The notes under the pieces were generated by a model. That model was not told the origin of the DNA. It did no database searches and saw only the letters and a program-made list of their open reading frames with translations. Shown piece by piece: positions 52,685-60,294 of a stretch of 64,000 bases of DNA. Both the position numbers and the translations under genes were made by a program. The stretch covers positions 4,142,675-4,206,674 of the forward strand of contig JACAUB010000001.1 in NCBI GenBank assembly GCA_013390605.1, in the 5' to 3' direction. The DNA comes from Bacteroidota bacterium. GTDB taxonomy: Bacteria; Bacteroidota; Bacteroidia; Bacteroidales; Cfx3-03. The stretch's first letter is position 1; each line of letters starts with the position of its first letter.

Positions 52685-53854
52685 TCATGAAAATATCGGT
52701 TTTAATTGTTTTATAATCGTTGTCAACGTTTCAGCGAAATAATCAATGTCGTTTTCTGTATTGAATCGCCCAAGACCAAGTCGTATTGCGCCTCTTGCTT
52801 CAAAGGGGTCTTTACCAATTGCCTGCAAAACATGTGATGCACTTTTGGTAGTATCGTTATTTGAGCAGGCCGATCCAGTTGAAACAGCAATTCCTTTTTC
52901 GTCGAGAAACAACAAAAGTTTAATAGTTTCGCCCTCCAGACCACTAATACCAAAATTCAGATTATTTGGCAGACGATGGTTGAGAGAACCATTCACATAA
53001 AAACCTTCAAATCTCCGCTGCAGAATTTGGGTAAGTTTGTTTGTTAGTGTAGAGAGTCGTTTTGATTCTATCTCCATCTCTTTCATACACAACTCGGCTG
53101 CTTTCACAAATCCAGCTATCCCTGCAATGTTTTCAGTTGTAGAACGTAAACCGAATTCCTGACCACCACCATGAAGTAGTGGCGTAATATTTATTCCTTT
53201 TTTCACATATAAACCACCAACTCCTTTAGGACCATACATTTTATGTGCATTCATTGTCATCAATGAAATATCCTGAGATACAACATCAATAGGAATCTTA
53301 CCAAACGTTTGACAGGCATCTGTATGAAAATATACATCTCGTTCTTTACATAACTTTCCAATATTTGAGATGGGTTGTATGGTGCCTATTTCATTATTGG
53401 CATGCATTACAGAAACAAGAATGGTTTTGGGATTTATAAAACGACTTAACTTTTCTAAATCAACAAAACCATTCTCATCAACAGGTAGATACGTAATAAA
53501 GAATCCCTGGGTTTCAAGCCATTTACATGTATTCAAAATACAATCGTGCTCTATAGCAGAAACAATGATATGATTTCCCTTACTCCGGTTTGCAAATGCA
53601 ATCCCTTTTAAAGCGAGGTTGTTTGCCTCTGTTCCTCCAGAGGTGAATATTATTTCATCATTTTGAGCATTGATAAAACCAGCAAGTTTAGAACGAAACT
53701 TTTCCAACGATTCTTTTGCCTGTGTACCTTCAGCATATAATGTTGAAGCATTGCCAAAAAAGTCGGTAAAATAAGGTAGCATTGCATCTAAGACCCTTCG
53801 ATCTAATTGAGTTGTAGCAGCATTATCCAAATAAACTTTATTTATTGTCTCCAT
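52685..53854 (-). CDS. cysteine desulfurase, NifS/IscS class
   Basis: A 389-residue PLP enzyme that takes sulfur from cysteine. The PLP lysine is Lys205 in MNAHKMYGPKG; the loop cysteine carrying the persulfide is Cys330 in STGSACSNND. Other blocks are YLDNAATTQLDRRVL and IFTSGGTEANNLALKG. The long loop around Cys330 puts it in group I (NifS/IscS) rather than the SufS group. The start overlaps the DUF6356 gene by 17 bases, and the Fe-S protein follows, so sulfur is probably delivered within this operon. Since the suf genes are elsewhere, this one likely has a dedicated role. Confidence 0.93.
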   Translation of the reverse strand: METINKVYLDNAATTQLDRRVLDAMLPYFTDFFGNASTLYAEGTQAKESLEKFRSKLAGFINAQNDEIIFTSGGTEANNLALKGIAFANRSKGNHIIVSAIEHDCILNTCKWLETQGFFITYLPVDENGFVDLEKLSRFINPKTILVSVMHANNEIGTIQPISNIGKLCKERDVYFHTDACQTFGKIPIDVVSQDISLMTMNAHKMYGPKGVGGLYVKKGINITPLLHGGGQEFGLRSTTENIAGIAGFVKAAELCMKEMEIESKRLSTLTNKLTQILQRRFEGFYVNGSLNHRLPNNLNFGISGLEGETIKLLLFLDEKGIAVSTGSACSNNDTTKSASHVLQAIGKDPFEARGAIRLGLGRFNTENDIDYFAETLTTIIKQLKPIFS

Positions 53855-54059
53855 GATATCTTTGATTAAATAAGTTGTTTAAATCTCGAATATTTGAACT
53901 TGAAAACGTTGTAAATAAAAAAGGGAAAAAAGCATGTACTATCGAACAACAACTAGTGATAAAAAGCCTAAAAGCTAAGTTTAATGCAAACTTAAGATGC
54001 TGAAAATAGGTCATATCTACCTCTTTGGGATGTTGCATGAACTTTTTAATCAGATCCAT
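53838..54059 (-). CDS. DUF6356 small membrane protein
   Basis: A 73-residue protein with one or two hydrophobic stretches (YFQHLKFALNLAFRLFITSC, SIVHAFFPFLFTTFSSSN). The order HPKEVDMTYFQHLKFAL, then IVHAFFPFLF, is that of DUF6356, a family with no known role. It overlaps the start of the cysteine desulfurase gene by 17 bases and follows the GTPase by 14 bases, so it is made with both. It may be a membrane anchor for the complex, though that is a guess. Confidence 0.7.
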   Translation of the reverse strand: MDLIKKFMQHPKEVDMTYFQHLKFALNLAFRLFITSCCSIVHAFFPFLFTTFSSSNIRDLNNLFNQRYHGDNK

Positions 54060-54073
54060 AATTATATTTTACA

Positions 54074-54775
54074 TTATTCACCAACATAGAACAAATCATT
54101 TTCCATTGTACGAAGAACGCCAAAATGATTCTTTGCTCCGATTTCTTTCTTTCCTACACAAATGGTACACGTTCCGACAGGGGGATTTCCTCTAAGGAAC
54201 ATAGGGCGTTCAACATCATTTGATTTTAAGATATCGCGGACAATAGGGTCTATTCCTATCCCATATAGTGCATTACTTTCAACAACCTTAATTTCTTTAG
54301 CTGCTTCAAGAATTCTGTATCTAAATACTTCGCGCTCTGCCTGTGAAATCAAATCAATTTTTGTAATCACGCTAATGTCAGCCAAGGTTAGCATCGGTCC
54401 AATCTTTCTAGGCAAATTCATTCCACTTGTTGCCTCAAGAACAACAATACCCAAAGAATTTTCAATATAAGGCGAACACCGTAAGCAAAGTCCGGCTGTT
54501 TCAACAAATAAAAAATCAGCACCCTCCTGCTCTGCCCATTCAACAACTTCATCTAAAACTACTACATTGCAATGATCTGGACAAAGCTCGCCTGAATATA
54601 TTTTCTTCGTAGGGATATTAAATTCCTTTTTAAGTTGCACATCTTCGTCAGCATAAAGAACATCTATTTTCAAAAAAGCAGGTTTTAGATTCAGTTTAAT
54701 GATCCTGCGAATTACTTGCTTTATTACTGTTGTTTTACCGCAAGTTGGCGGTCCTGCAAAAATTATTAATTTCAT
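54074..54775 (-). CDS. GTP-binding protein, HypB/UreG-like, with cysteine pairs
   Basis: A 233-residue P-loop GTPase of the SIMIBI class that includes HypB, UreG and CobW, which load metals into enzymes. The P-loop is GPPTCGKTT (8-16) and the guanine-specificity motif is TKID (138-141). Unusual are three cysteine pairs: Cys65/Cys69 with His68 (GELCPDHC), Cys97/Cys100 (GLCLRC) and Cys203/Cys206 (GTCTIC), which could bind a metal or Fe-S cluster. It overlaps the ABC ATPase gene by 4 bases (ATGA). A role in cofactor insertion is inferred from family and neighbours. Confidence 0.8.
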   Translation of the reverse strand: MKLIIFAGPPTCGKTTVIKQVIRRIIKLNLKPAFLKIDVLYADEDVQLKKEFNIPTKKIYSGELCPDHCNVVVLDEVVEWAEQEGADFLFVETAGLCLRCSPYIENSLGIVVLEATSGMNLPRKIGPMLTLADISVITKIDLISQAEREVFRYRILEAAKEIKVVESNALYGIGIDPIVRDILKSNDVERPMFLRGNPPVGTCTICVGKKEIGAKNHFGVLRTMENDLFYVGE

Positions 54776-55602
54776 GCTTCTGTTCTTTTTAGATAATAAT
54801 CGTAACTTGTAGCTAAACTCTTTATTTGATCACCGAAAACAGCATCTGTTATCTCCTCTCCTGCCCTAATTCGTTTTCTGAATTCAAGCATTACATCATC
54901 AATTTTTTTCAGTCCGATAGCTGCTCGCTTTTCTTCGATATTGGTTATAATCATCTTTTGCATAGCTCCATTTTTCATGATAATCCGAAAGTCGGATAGC
55001 AAAGCTATTCTGGGATCGTGCGTTACAAAAACAAATATCTTATCATACTTTTTCAATAGTTTAAGAGCTTTGGTTCTATGAATCCCAGCATTCTCAATCT
55101 CATCGAGAAGAATAATTGGAGAGTGCCCAATAATAACAGCATCTGCAATTAATAAAGACCTTGTTTGCCCTCCCGAAAGCTCAGTCATTGCAGTCTCTCT
55201 AATAATTGCCTCACCCGTTAACTGATTTGCAAAATCGAGTGTCTCTTTAATCATCTCTTCTGTATTTTTAGAGCCTCTGATTTTTGCATGAATTTGCAGA
55301 AACTCACCTACCGGTAAATCAGATAAGAAATTGGTATGTTGAGAAATAAGCGCAATAGGATGTTTTGAAGGGTCGAATGAAAAATCGTCGGGAATAGGCT
55401 CATCGTTAATTAATATCTGTCGCTCAGAAGGCGTGTTCTTATTGGCAAATAACTCTATATCGTTAATCAAGGTTGTTTTTCCACAACCAGTAGGACCAAC
55501 GATACTAATAATATCTCCCATTTTTAAATCGAACCGCTCAACTTTCTCAGGATGCCCATCCTTTCCAATGCCTCCAATGATTGTTATCTTATTGATATCC
55601 AT
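54772..55602 (-). CDS. soluble ABC-type ATPase without a permease partner
   Basis: A 276-residue ATPase. Walker A is GPTGCGKTT (36-44), the signature is LSGGQ (142-146), Walker B is ILLDE near 164-168, and the H-loop is FVTHDP. There is no membrane segment and no permease gene nearby, so transport is unlikely. Soluble ABC ATPases are known to help metalloenzymes, for example SufC and the AtwA component of methyl-coenzyme M reductase activation. The gene is the first of the operon and lies 151 bases from the divergent Crp/Fnr gene. A final helical region (about 215-276) is not recognised. Confidence 0.85.
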   Translation of the reverse strand: MDINKITIIGGIGKDGHPEKVERFDLKMGDIISIVGPTGCGKTTLINDIELFANKNTPSERQILINDEPIPDDFSFDPSKHPIALISQHTNFLSDLPVGEFLQIHAKIRGSKNTEEMIKETLDFANQLTGEAIIRETAMTELSGGQTRSLLIADAVIIGHSPIILLDEIENAGIHRTKALKLLKKYDKIFVFVTHDPRIALLSDFRIIMKNGAMQKMIITNIEEKRAAIGLKKIDDVMLEFRKRIRAGEEITDAVFGDQIKSLATSYDYYLKRTEA

Positions 55603-55662
55603 TTTAATAGTTTGTTGAATAATATTTATACAGAATTATCTATAATATCAACTGATTTAGTG

Positions 55663-55670
55663 TACATTTG
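55663..55670 (+). promoter_or_regulatory. -7 promoter box of the Crp/Fnr gene
   Basis: TACATTTG fits TAnnTTTG and lies 83 bases before the Crp/Fnr start. A -33 TTTG at the right distance is absent. The divergent region 55603-55753 also holds a weak AT-rich inverted repeat but no clear FNR-type TTGAT/ATCAA box. Confidence 0.3.
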
Positions 55671-55753
55671 AATTGAAGTTTTAATAACGAAGTATTAAAT
55701 TTTTAATGTTATAGGTTGGATTTTTGAAGGATTAATCATGTAAAATTAATTTC

Positions 55754-56443
55754 ATGGATATAGAAAAAAGTCTCCAGTTCACCAACTGGTTAAAAAAAAT
55801 TTCTCTACAATTCATTTCTGAAAAAGATTTTGAACGACTTGATAAAACATCGATAAAATTAAAATTCAAAAAAGGCGAGATGATATTAAAACAGGGTAAT
55901 CAACCTACCCATGTAGCATTTTTGGAAAGAGGAATTGTGAAATTTAACTTCGAAAGTGAATCGAATAAAAATACAATTCTCACTTTAGTTGCCGCCCCAA
56001 AAATTCTTGGGGGAGCTAACTTGTTTTATAAAGACAATAACCTTTTTTCTATCATCGCCGTTGAAGATTGTGAAGTAGTTTTACTCGATTCGAATGTTCT
56101 GCTTTCGTTATTGACAACGTATGGAAGGTTTGCAGTAGCTGTTTACCAGATTGCTTCTGACATGTTTAAGAAATCAATTTTCAATTTTATATCCCTGGCA
56201 AATAAGCAGAAGGAAGGTAGAATTGCAGATATCATTTTGTATTTAGCAGAAAATATATATCACGGCAACTCTTTTAATCTTTCGCTCACACGAAAGGAAT
56301 TGGCAGAGTTTGCATGCTGCTCGACTGAAAATATCATTATGACTTTGTCGAAATGGCAAAATGAAAATACAATTAAAATAACAGGAAAACATTTAGAGAT
56401 TACGAATATTGAAAAGCTTAAGCAAATAAGCAAAATCGGTTAG
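55754..56443 (+). CDS. Crp/Fnr-family transcriptional regulator
   Basis: A 229-residue regulator. The cNMP-type sensor domain covers about 25-130 (KLKFKKGEMILKQGNQPTHV, GIVKFNFESESNKNTIL), and the C-terminal winged helix covers about 160-225 with LTRKELAEFACCSTENIIMT. No N-terminal cysteine cluster of the Fnr kind is present, so oxygen sensing through an Fe-S cluster is unlikely; NO, redox or a small ligand are open. It is divergent from the ABC-GTPase-NifS operon and 3 bases before an Rrf2 regulator, so it probably controls that operon. Confidence 0.9.
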   Translation: MDIEKSLQFTNWLKKISLQFISEKDFERLDKTSIKLKFKKGEMILKQGNQPTHVAFLERGIVKFNFESESNKNTILTLVAAPKILGGANLFYKDNNLFSIIAVEDCEVVLLDSNVLLSLLTTYGRFAVAVYQIASDMFKKSIFNFISLANKQKEGRIADIILYLAENIYHGNSFNLSLTRKELAEFACCSTENIIMTLSKWQNENTIKITGKHLEITNIEKLKQISKIG

Positions 56444-56446
56444 TAT

Positions 56447-56854
56447 ATGTTGACACAAAAAACAAGATATGCCATGCTTGCCTTGACAAGACTGGCCAAA
56501 GAATATGAAAAAGGTACTTTATCAATTATTGAAATTGCCGAAAGTGAAAAAGTCCCAAAACGATTTCTCGAATCCATTTTACTAGAGCTAAAGAAAAATG
56601 GATATTTGGGAAGCAATCTGGGTAAAAAGGGGGGCTACTATCTCATGAAAAAACCTGAAGAAATAAGCCTGCTCGAAATAATCAGACTTTTCGAAGGAGC
56701 TATTGCGCTGCTACCATGCATCTCAGAAAAGTATTACCAATCATGCGAACATTGTAAAGATGAACATACTTGTTCCATTCGTCATACTTTCAAAGATATA
56801 AGAGAATATACCTTTAACAAATTGGCAAATACCACGCTGGCTACATTAATTTAA
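56447..56854 (+). CDS. Rrf2-family regulator with cysteine cluster
   Basis: A 135-residue winged-helix regulator. The start MLTQKTRYAMLALTRLAKEY and SIIEIAESEKVPKRFLESIL are typical of Rrf2. The C-terminal half has Cys91, Cys100, Cys103 and Cys109 (LLPCISEKYYQSCEHCKDEH, TC), close in arrangement to the Fe-S ligands of IscR and NsrR though not identical. It begins 3 bases after the Crp/Fnr stop, so both regulators are made together. An Fe-S-sensing regulator beside a sulfur and cofactor assembly operon is a sensible pairing. Confidence 0.9.
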   Translation: MLTQKTRYAMLALTRLAKEYEKGTLSIIEIAESEKVPKRFLESILLELKKNGYLGSNLGKKGGYYLMKKPEEISLLEIIRLFEGAIALLPCISEKYYQSCEHCKDEHTCSIRHTFKDIREYTFNKLANTTLATLI

Positions 56855-57167
56855 TCGCAACAGTGTAACTGTTTTGGGATGAAACATTTAGGAATATGTA
56901 TTTTACTTTTTCGACTACAACCGTCATATTTACCTCTTGAAAGAAATCTCTTCATAATCACAAACTTCGATGAACTGATTTCTCTCAAGAGCTAAATATA
57001 ATGGAGTTTTTTATGCTCAACTTATTTTATAAGGCGCAAACCTTCCCGTAATTTTTTGCATTATCCGTTAAAACAGGTTACTATTAACGCTTTTCTACAA
57101 GCAAATAGACTCATTGACAAATCTTCGATAACTTGTGAATATTCTGTTGCTGAATTTGTAGGAAACT
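56855..57167. other. 313-base gap between convergent genes
   Basis: A weak hairpin AACAGT/ACTGTT at 56859-56873 follows the Rrf2 stop. On the minus strand 56930-57010 reads KTPLYLALERNQFIEVCDYE, then EISFKR and a stop, which resembles an ankyrin-repeat fragment, with a stop codon just before it. It is probably a gene relic. Nothing else is seen. Confidence 0.35.
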
Positions 57168-57431
57168 TTATTTCGGCGTTACCATTTTATAAAATTGCTG
57201 TAATGCGTGTTTCTTTTCAATAGACAATTCGTTCCATTTAGTTCCTTCTATCGCGCCTTCCAATCCATAAAGCAAACTCAAACATGCTCCTGAATCAATA
57301 GTCCGAAGTCGAAGAAAAGCCTGTTCACTTCCTATAGCTGCTAACTTTTCAAAAGAATCAATTCCCACTTGAATTAATTTACCCTCAGTATCCTTACCGA
57401 TATTAATTCTCTTTAATAAATTACTTTTCAT
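57168..57431 (-). CDS. TfoX/Sxy C-terminal domain protein
   Basis: An 87-residue protein matching the TfoX C-terminal domain: NIGKDTEGKLIQVGIDSFEK, LAAIGSEQAFLRLRTIDSGA and LEGAIEGTKWNELSIEKK. In Haemophilus the full-length TfoX (Sxy) activates competence genes; this protein has only the C-terminal domain, a free-standing form common in other bacteria with no defined role. It follows the carboxymuconolactone decarboxylase-like gene by 11 bases and is probably co-transcribed with it. Confidence 0.88.
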   Translation of the reverse strand: MKSNLLKRINIGKDTEGKLIQVGIDSFEKLAAIGSEQAFLRLRTIDSGACLSLLYGLEGAIEGTKWNELSIEKKHALQQFYKMVTPK

Positions 57432-57442
57432 CCCTATCCTAT

Positions 57443-57748
57443 CTATTCTGTTCGATCATAAATATCCATTGCCGTAGGTAAACAACTTGCAACGCCTTTT
57501 AATCCACATACCGATAAAGTAACCAAAATTGTATCTTTTATTTCTTCACGTGTTGCGCCTAACTTCTTAGCCATTTGAACATGATAGTATATTGCTGTTG
57601 TATCACCCATTGCAGATTTTATTCCGATATAGACCAACTGCTTTGTTTTTGGATCTAATCCATTTGTTCCTTTTAATGCTTCAATCAATCCATCAAATGC
57701 CTTCGCAACTTCTGGAGCCTCTTTTTGAAAAATTTCTAGTGGATTCAT
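57443..57748 (-). CDS. carboxymuconolactone decarboxylase-family protein lacking CxxC
   Basis: A 101-residue helical protein of the CMD/AhpD superfamily: MNPLEIFQKEAPEVAKAFDG, LDPKTKQLVYIGIKSAMGDT and AKKLGATREEIKDTILVTLS. AhpD enzymes use a CxxCH motif; here that place reads AIYYHVQMA, so only the histidine remains. Two cysteines occur near the C-terminus (SVCGLKGVASC). The thiol-disulfide role of AhpD is therefore unlikely. The start at 57748 gives the usual family N-terminus; the upstream extension begins with a TTG and has no family look. It precedes the TfoX-domain gene and follows the signalling operon by 75 bases. Confidence 0.82.
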   Translation of the reverse strand: MNPLEIFQKEAPEVAKAFDGLIEALKGTNGLDPKTKQLVYIGIKSAMGDTTAIYYHVQMAKKLGATREEIKDTILVTLSVCGLKGVASCLPTAMDIYDRTE

Positions 57749-57823
57749 ATTTATTATTGTTAGTTCTTTTAGTAAAGTCCAGTTATTAAACAACCTTATA
57801 TTAAATTATCAAAGTATTTATAA

Positions 57824-59734
57824 TCAACTAAGTAATCCTTTTATTTTAGAAATAAGAAGCTCCTGCTTAATTGGTTTAGTAATGAAATCAGAACAACCAC
57901 TTTCAAAAGCTCTATTCTTATCGTTATCAGTTGAATAAGCTGTTTGTGCTATTATTGGCAAATTAGGCTTAAAGACTCTGATTTGTTTTGTTGCCTCATA
58001 ACCATCCAATAATGGCATTTTTATATCCATTAATACCATGTCTACATATTGCAGTTTGCATATATCAACAGCTTCGATTCCATTTTTAGCCCTGATTATG
58101 TTGAAATCTAAATTTAATAGCTGTTCTTCAATCAGCATAAAGTTAGAATCTTCATCTTCTGCAACTAATAATGTATTATGTTTCTTAATTTCTTTTCCAA
58201 GTTCTATGTTGGTTTGCTTTTCAAATAAAGCATTTGGTTTAGTTCTTTTGAATGGAATAGTAAAGAAAAAAGTTGTGCCTTTATCCAATTCGGAAATTAA
58301 CCATATTTTTCCACCCAGCAATTCGACATAAGCTTTCGAGATAGATAACCCAAGACCTGAACCACCAAATTTACGTTCCATTGTGCTTTCAACCTGACGG
58401 AAACGTTTAAATATTTCATCATACATTTCAGGATGAACACCAATGCCAGTATCCTCTATAAAAAATTCGAGTTCGTTATTTTTTATGGTATAGCCAAAAT
58501 TTACGTGACCTTGTTGAGTGAATTTTAACGCATTGCCAATAAGGTTGGTAAGAATTTGAACGAGTTTTGTTTCATCCGAAATTATTCTATCATTATAATC
58601 TGATAAAAAAGTTTTCAAATTGAAGACCAGATGTTGTTTTTGAGCCTTTATCAGGAATTGTTCATATAGCAGTCTGAGAATAGAATTTAGGCTTATTTCA
58701 CTTTCATGAATCCTTTCCTGCCCGGCTTCCACAGTGGCTATATTTACAATATCAGAAATGATAGAAAGTAATTGGTTACTACTTTGTACAATTATATCGG
58801 TGAACTGTTTACGCTTTTCAAAATTTAAATTTGGATCGTGAAGAAACCCCGAGAAACCAACAATTGCATTCATTGGTGTCCTGATTTCGTGAGAAATGTT
58901 GTGTAGGAATGCCGTTTTTAGCCTATCGCTTTCTTCTGCTTTTTCTTTGGCCTTAATAAGCTCTATAGTAAGCTTTTTACTTTCTGTAACATCTTCATTT
59001 ATCGCCACATAATGCGTGATTTCATCATCATCATTTAGAATAGGAGAAATGGTTGTCGATGTCCAAAATAGTTCCCCACTTTTCTTTTTATTGTGAAACT
59101 CGCCCTTCCATTCTTTCCCTGCTTTAATTGTTTCCCACAAAAAAGCATATTCTTCTCTAGATTTTTCGGCTGAACCAAATATTCTTGGGTTTTGACCAAT
59201 TAGCTCTTCATTAGTGTAACCTGCTAATTTTATGGTAGTAGGATTAACATATTCTATTATTCCATTAAGATCAGTAATAAAAATTGAATTAGGGCTTTGT
59301 TCAACTGCGCGCGAAAGTTTTCGTAATTCTTTTTCAGCTTTTTGTCTGGCTTTTTGTTCTTGCGCTTCATTAAAAGCACGAGAAACAGCCGATGTCAAAC
59401 GTTCTAATCGGTTTTTTAGCACATAATCGGTTGCTCCATTTAACAACGACTCAATGGCTGCATCCTCTCCCATGGTTCCACTTACAAAAACAAAAGGAGT
59501 ATTTGGAAAGTTACTTTTAGCATATAACAATGCTTCTGAGCCACTATAATCAGGTAAATGATAGTCCGATAAAATAATATCTATATTTTGATTGTTGATA
59601 AGAGAAATAAAATCTTGCTCATTATCAGCAAAGAAATAGTCAAACGTAACATTTGCTCTTTTTAGTACCGATTGCACTAATTGAGAATCTTTTGGATTGT
59701 CTTCGAGATGAAGTATCTTAATTTTACGTTCCAT
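57824..59734 (-). CDS. hybrid histidine kinase: REC-PAS-HisKA-HATPase-REC
   Basis: A 636-residue cytoplasmic signalling protein. Receiver 1 (about 5-120; Asp in IILSDYHLPDYSG), PAS (about 140-255; NGIIEYVNPTTIKLAGYTNE), HisKA (about 275-345; His in HNISHEIRTPMNAIVGF), HATPase (about 390-500; VQILTNLIGNALKF, FFIEDTGIGVHP, FGGSGLGLSISKAYVELLGG), receiver 2 (about 515-632; Asp in DMVLMDIKMPLLDGYEATKQ). No membrane segment or output domain is present. It is the last gene of the signalling run on this strand. Confidence 0.93.
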   Translation of the reverse strand: MERKIKILHLEDNPKDSQLVQSVLKRANVTFDYFFADNEQDFISLINNQNIDIILSDYHLPDYSGSEALLYAKSNFPNTPFVFVSGTMGEDAAIESLLNGATDYVLKNRLERLTSAVSRAFNEAQEQKARQKAEKELRKLSRAVEQSPNSIFITDLNGIIEYVNPTTIKLAGYTNEELIGQNPRIFGSAEKSREEYAFLWETIKAGKEWKGEFHNKKKSGELFWTSTTISPILNDDDEITHYVAINEDVTESKKLTIELIKAKEKAEESDRLKTAFLHNISHEIRTPMNAIVGFSGFLHDPNLNFEKRKQFTDIIVQSSNQLLSIISDIVNIATVEAGQERIHESEISLNSILRLLYEQFLIKAQKQHLVFNLKTFLSDYNDRIISDETKLVQILTNLIGNALKFTQQGHVNFGYTIKNNELEFFIEDTGIGVHPEMYDEIFKRFRQVESTMERKFGGSGLGLSISKAYVELLGGKIWLISELDKGTTFFFTIPFKRTKPNALFEKQTNIELGKEIKKHNTLLVAEDEDSNFMLIEEQLLNLDFNIIRAKNGIEAVDICKLQYVDMVLMDIKMPLLDGYEATKQIRVFKPNLPIIAQTAYSTDNDKNRAFESGCSDFITKPIKQELLISKIKGLLS

Positions 59735-59766
59735 TAGTTCTTCGTATTTAATTCAGATTATGCTTA

Positions 59767-60204
59767 TTAAATCGGCAACTCATTTACCACAACCCAATAT
59801 TGTCCAAGTTCTTTGACCACTCCCATGAAGTCACTGATATTTACAGGCTTTACTACAAATGAATTAGCACCGTTATCATAACATTCTTTAAGATCATTTG
59901 AATCACGTGAGGATGTGAGCATGATTACAGGAACCTTGTTAAATGCAGGATCTGCACGAATGATTTTTAGTACTTCTATACCATTCATTAAAGGCATTTT
60001 AATATCAAGTAATATAAAGATTGGTTCATCCCCTGAATAATCAGTAAACTTTCCTCTTTTGTATAGAAAGTCAAGGGCCTCTTCACCATCTTCAGCTACA
60101 ATAATTTCATTACCAAAATGTACATCTTTAAGTGCTGCTTTAATCAGCTGTACATCATTGACACTATCGTCAACTAAAAGGATATTTTTGATAATTGTTT
60201 TCAC
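59767..60204 (-). CDS. single-domain response regulator, Rcp1-like
   Basis: A 145-residue receiver-only protein. The phosphoacceptor Asp lies in PIFILLDIKMPLMNGIEVLK, with ILLVDDSVNDVQLIKAALKD at the start, VIMLTSSRDSNDLKECYDNG and ANSFVVKPVNISDFMGVV later. The length and the extra C-terminal helix fit the Rcp1-type regulators that pair with phytochrome-like kinases. One such GAF-kinase lies 90 bases upstream at 60295-62070. It has no output domain and may pass phosphate to another protein. Confidence 0.9.
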   Translation of the reverse strand: MKTIIKNILLVDDSVNDVQLIKAALKDVHFGNEIIVAEDGEEALDFLYKRGKFTDYSGDEPIFILLDIKMPLMNGIEVLKIIRADPAFNKVPVIMLTSSRDSNDLKECYDNGANSFVVKPVNISDFMGVVKELGQYWVVVNELPI

Positions 60205-60294
60205 TATATTTTAGATTTAGAAAGCACTTTTTAAAAATACAATTATTTAATGCTTAAAACATATAAAAGTCAATTTTTTCCCTCATTATAATTA

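Noticed and set aside
53305..53314. A third copy of CAAACGTTTG inside the cysteine desulfurase gene
   Set aside because: It encodes conserved residues (QTFG) of the enzyme and lacks the flanking bases of the two intergenic copies, so it is probably chance.
56930..57010. Ankyrin-like stretch KTPLYLALERN on the minus strand
   Set aside because: Only 26 residues with a stop directly before it; at most a relic, so it is noted in the gap entry and not called a gene.
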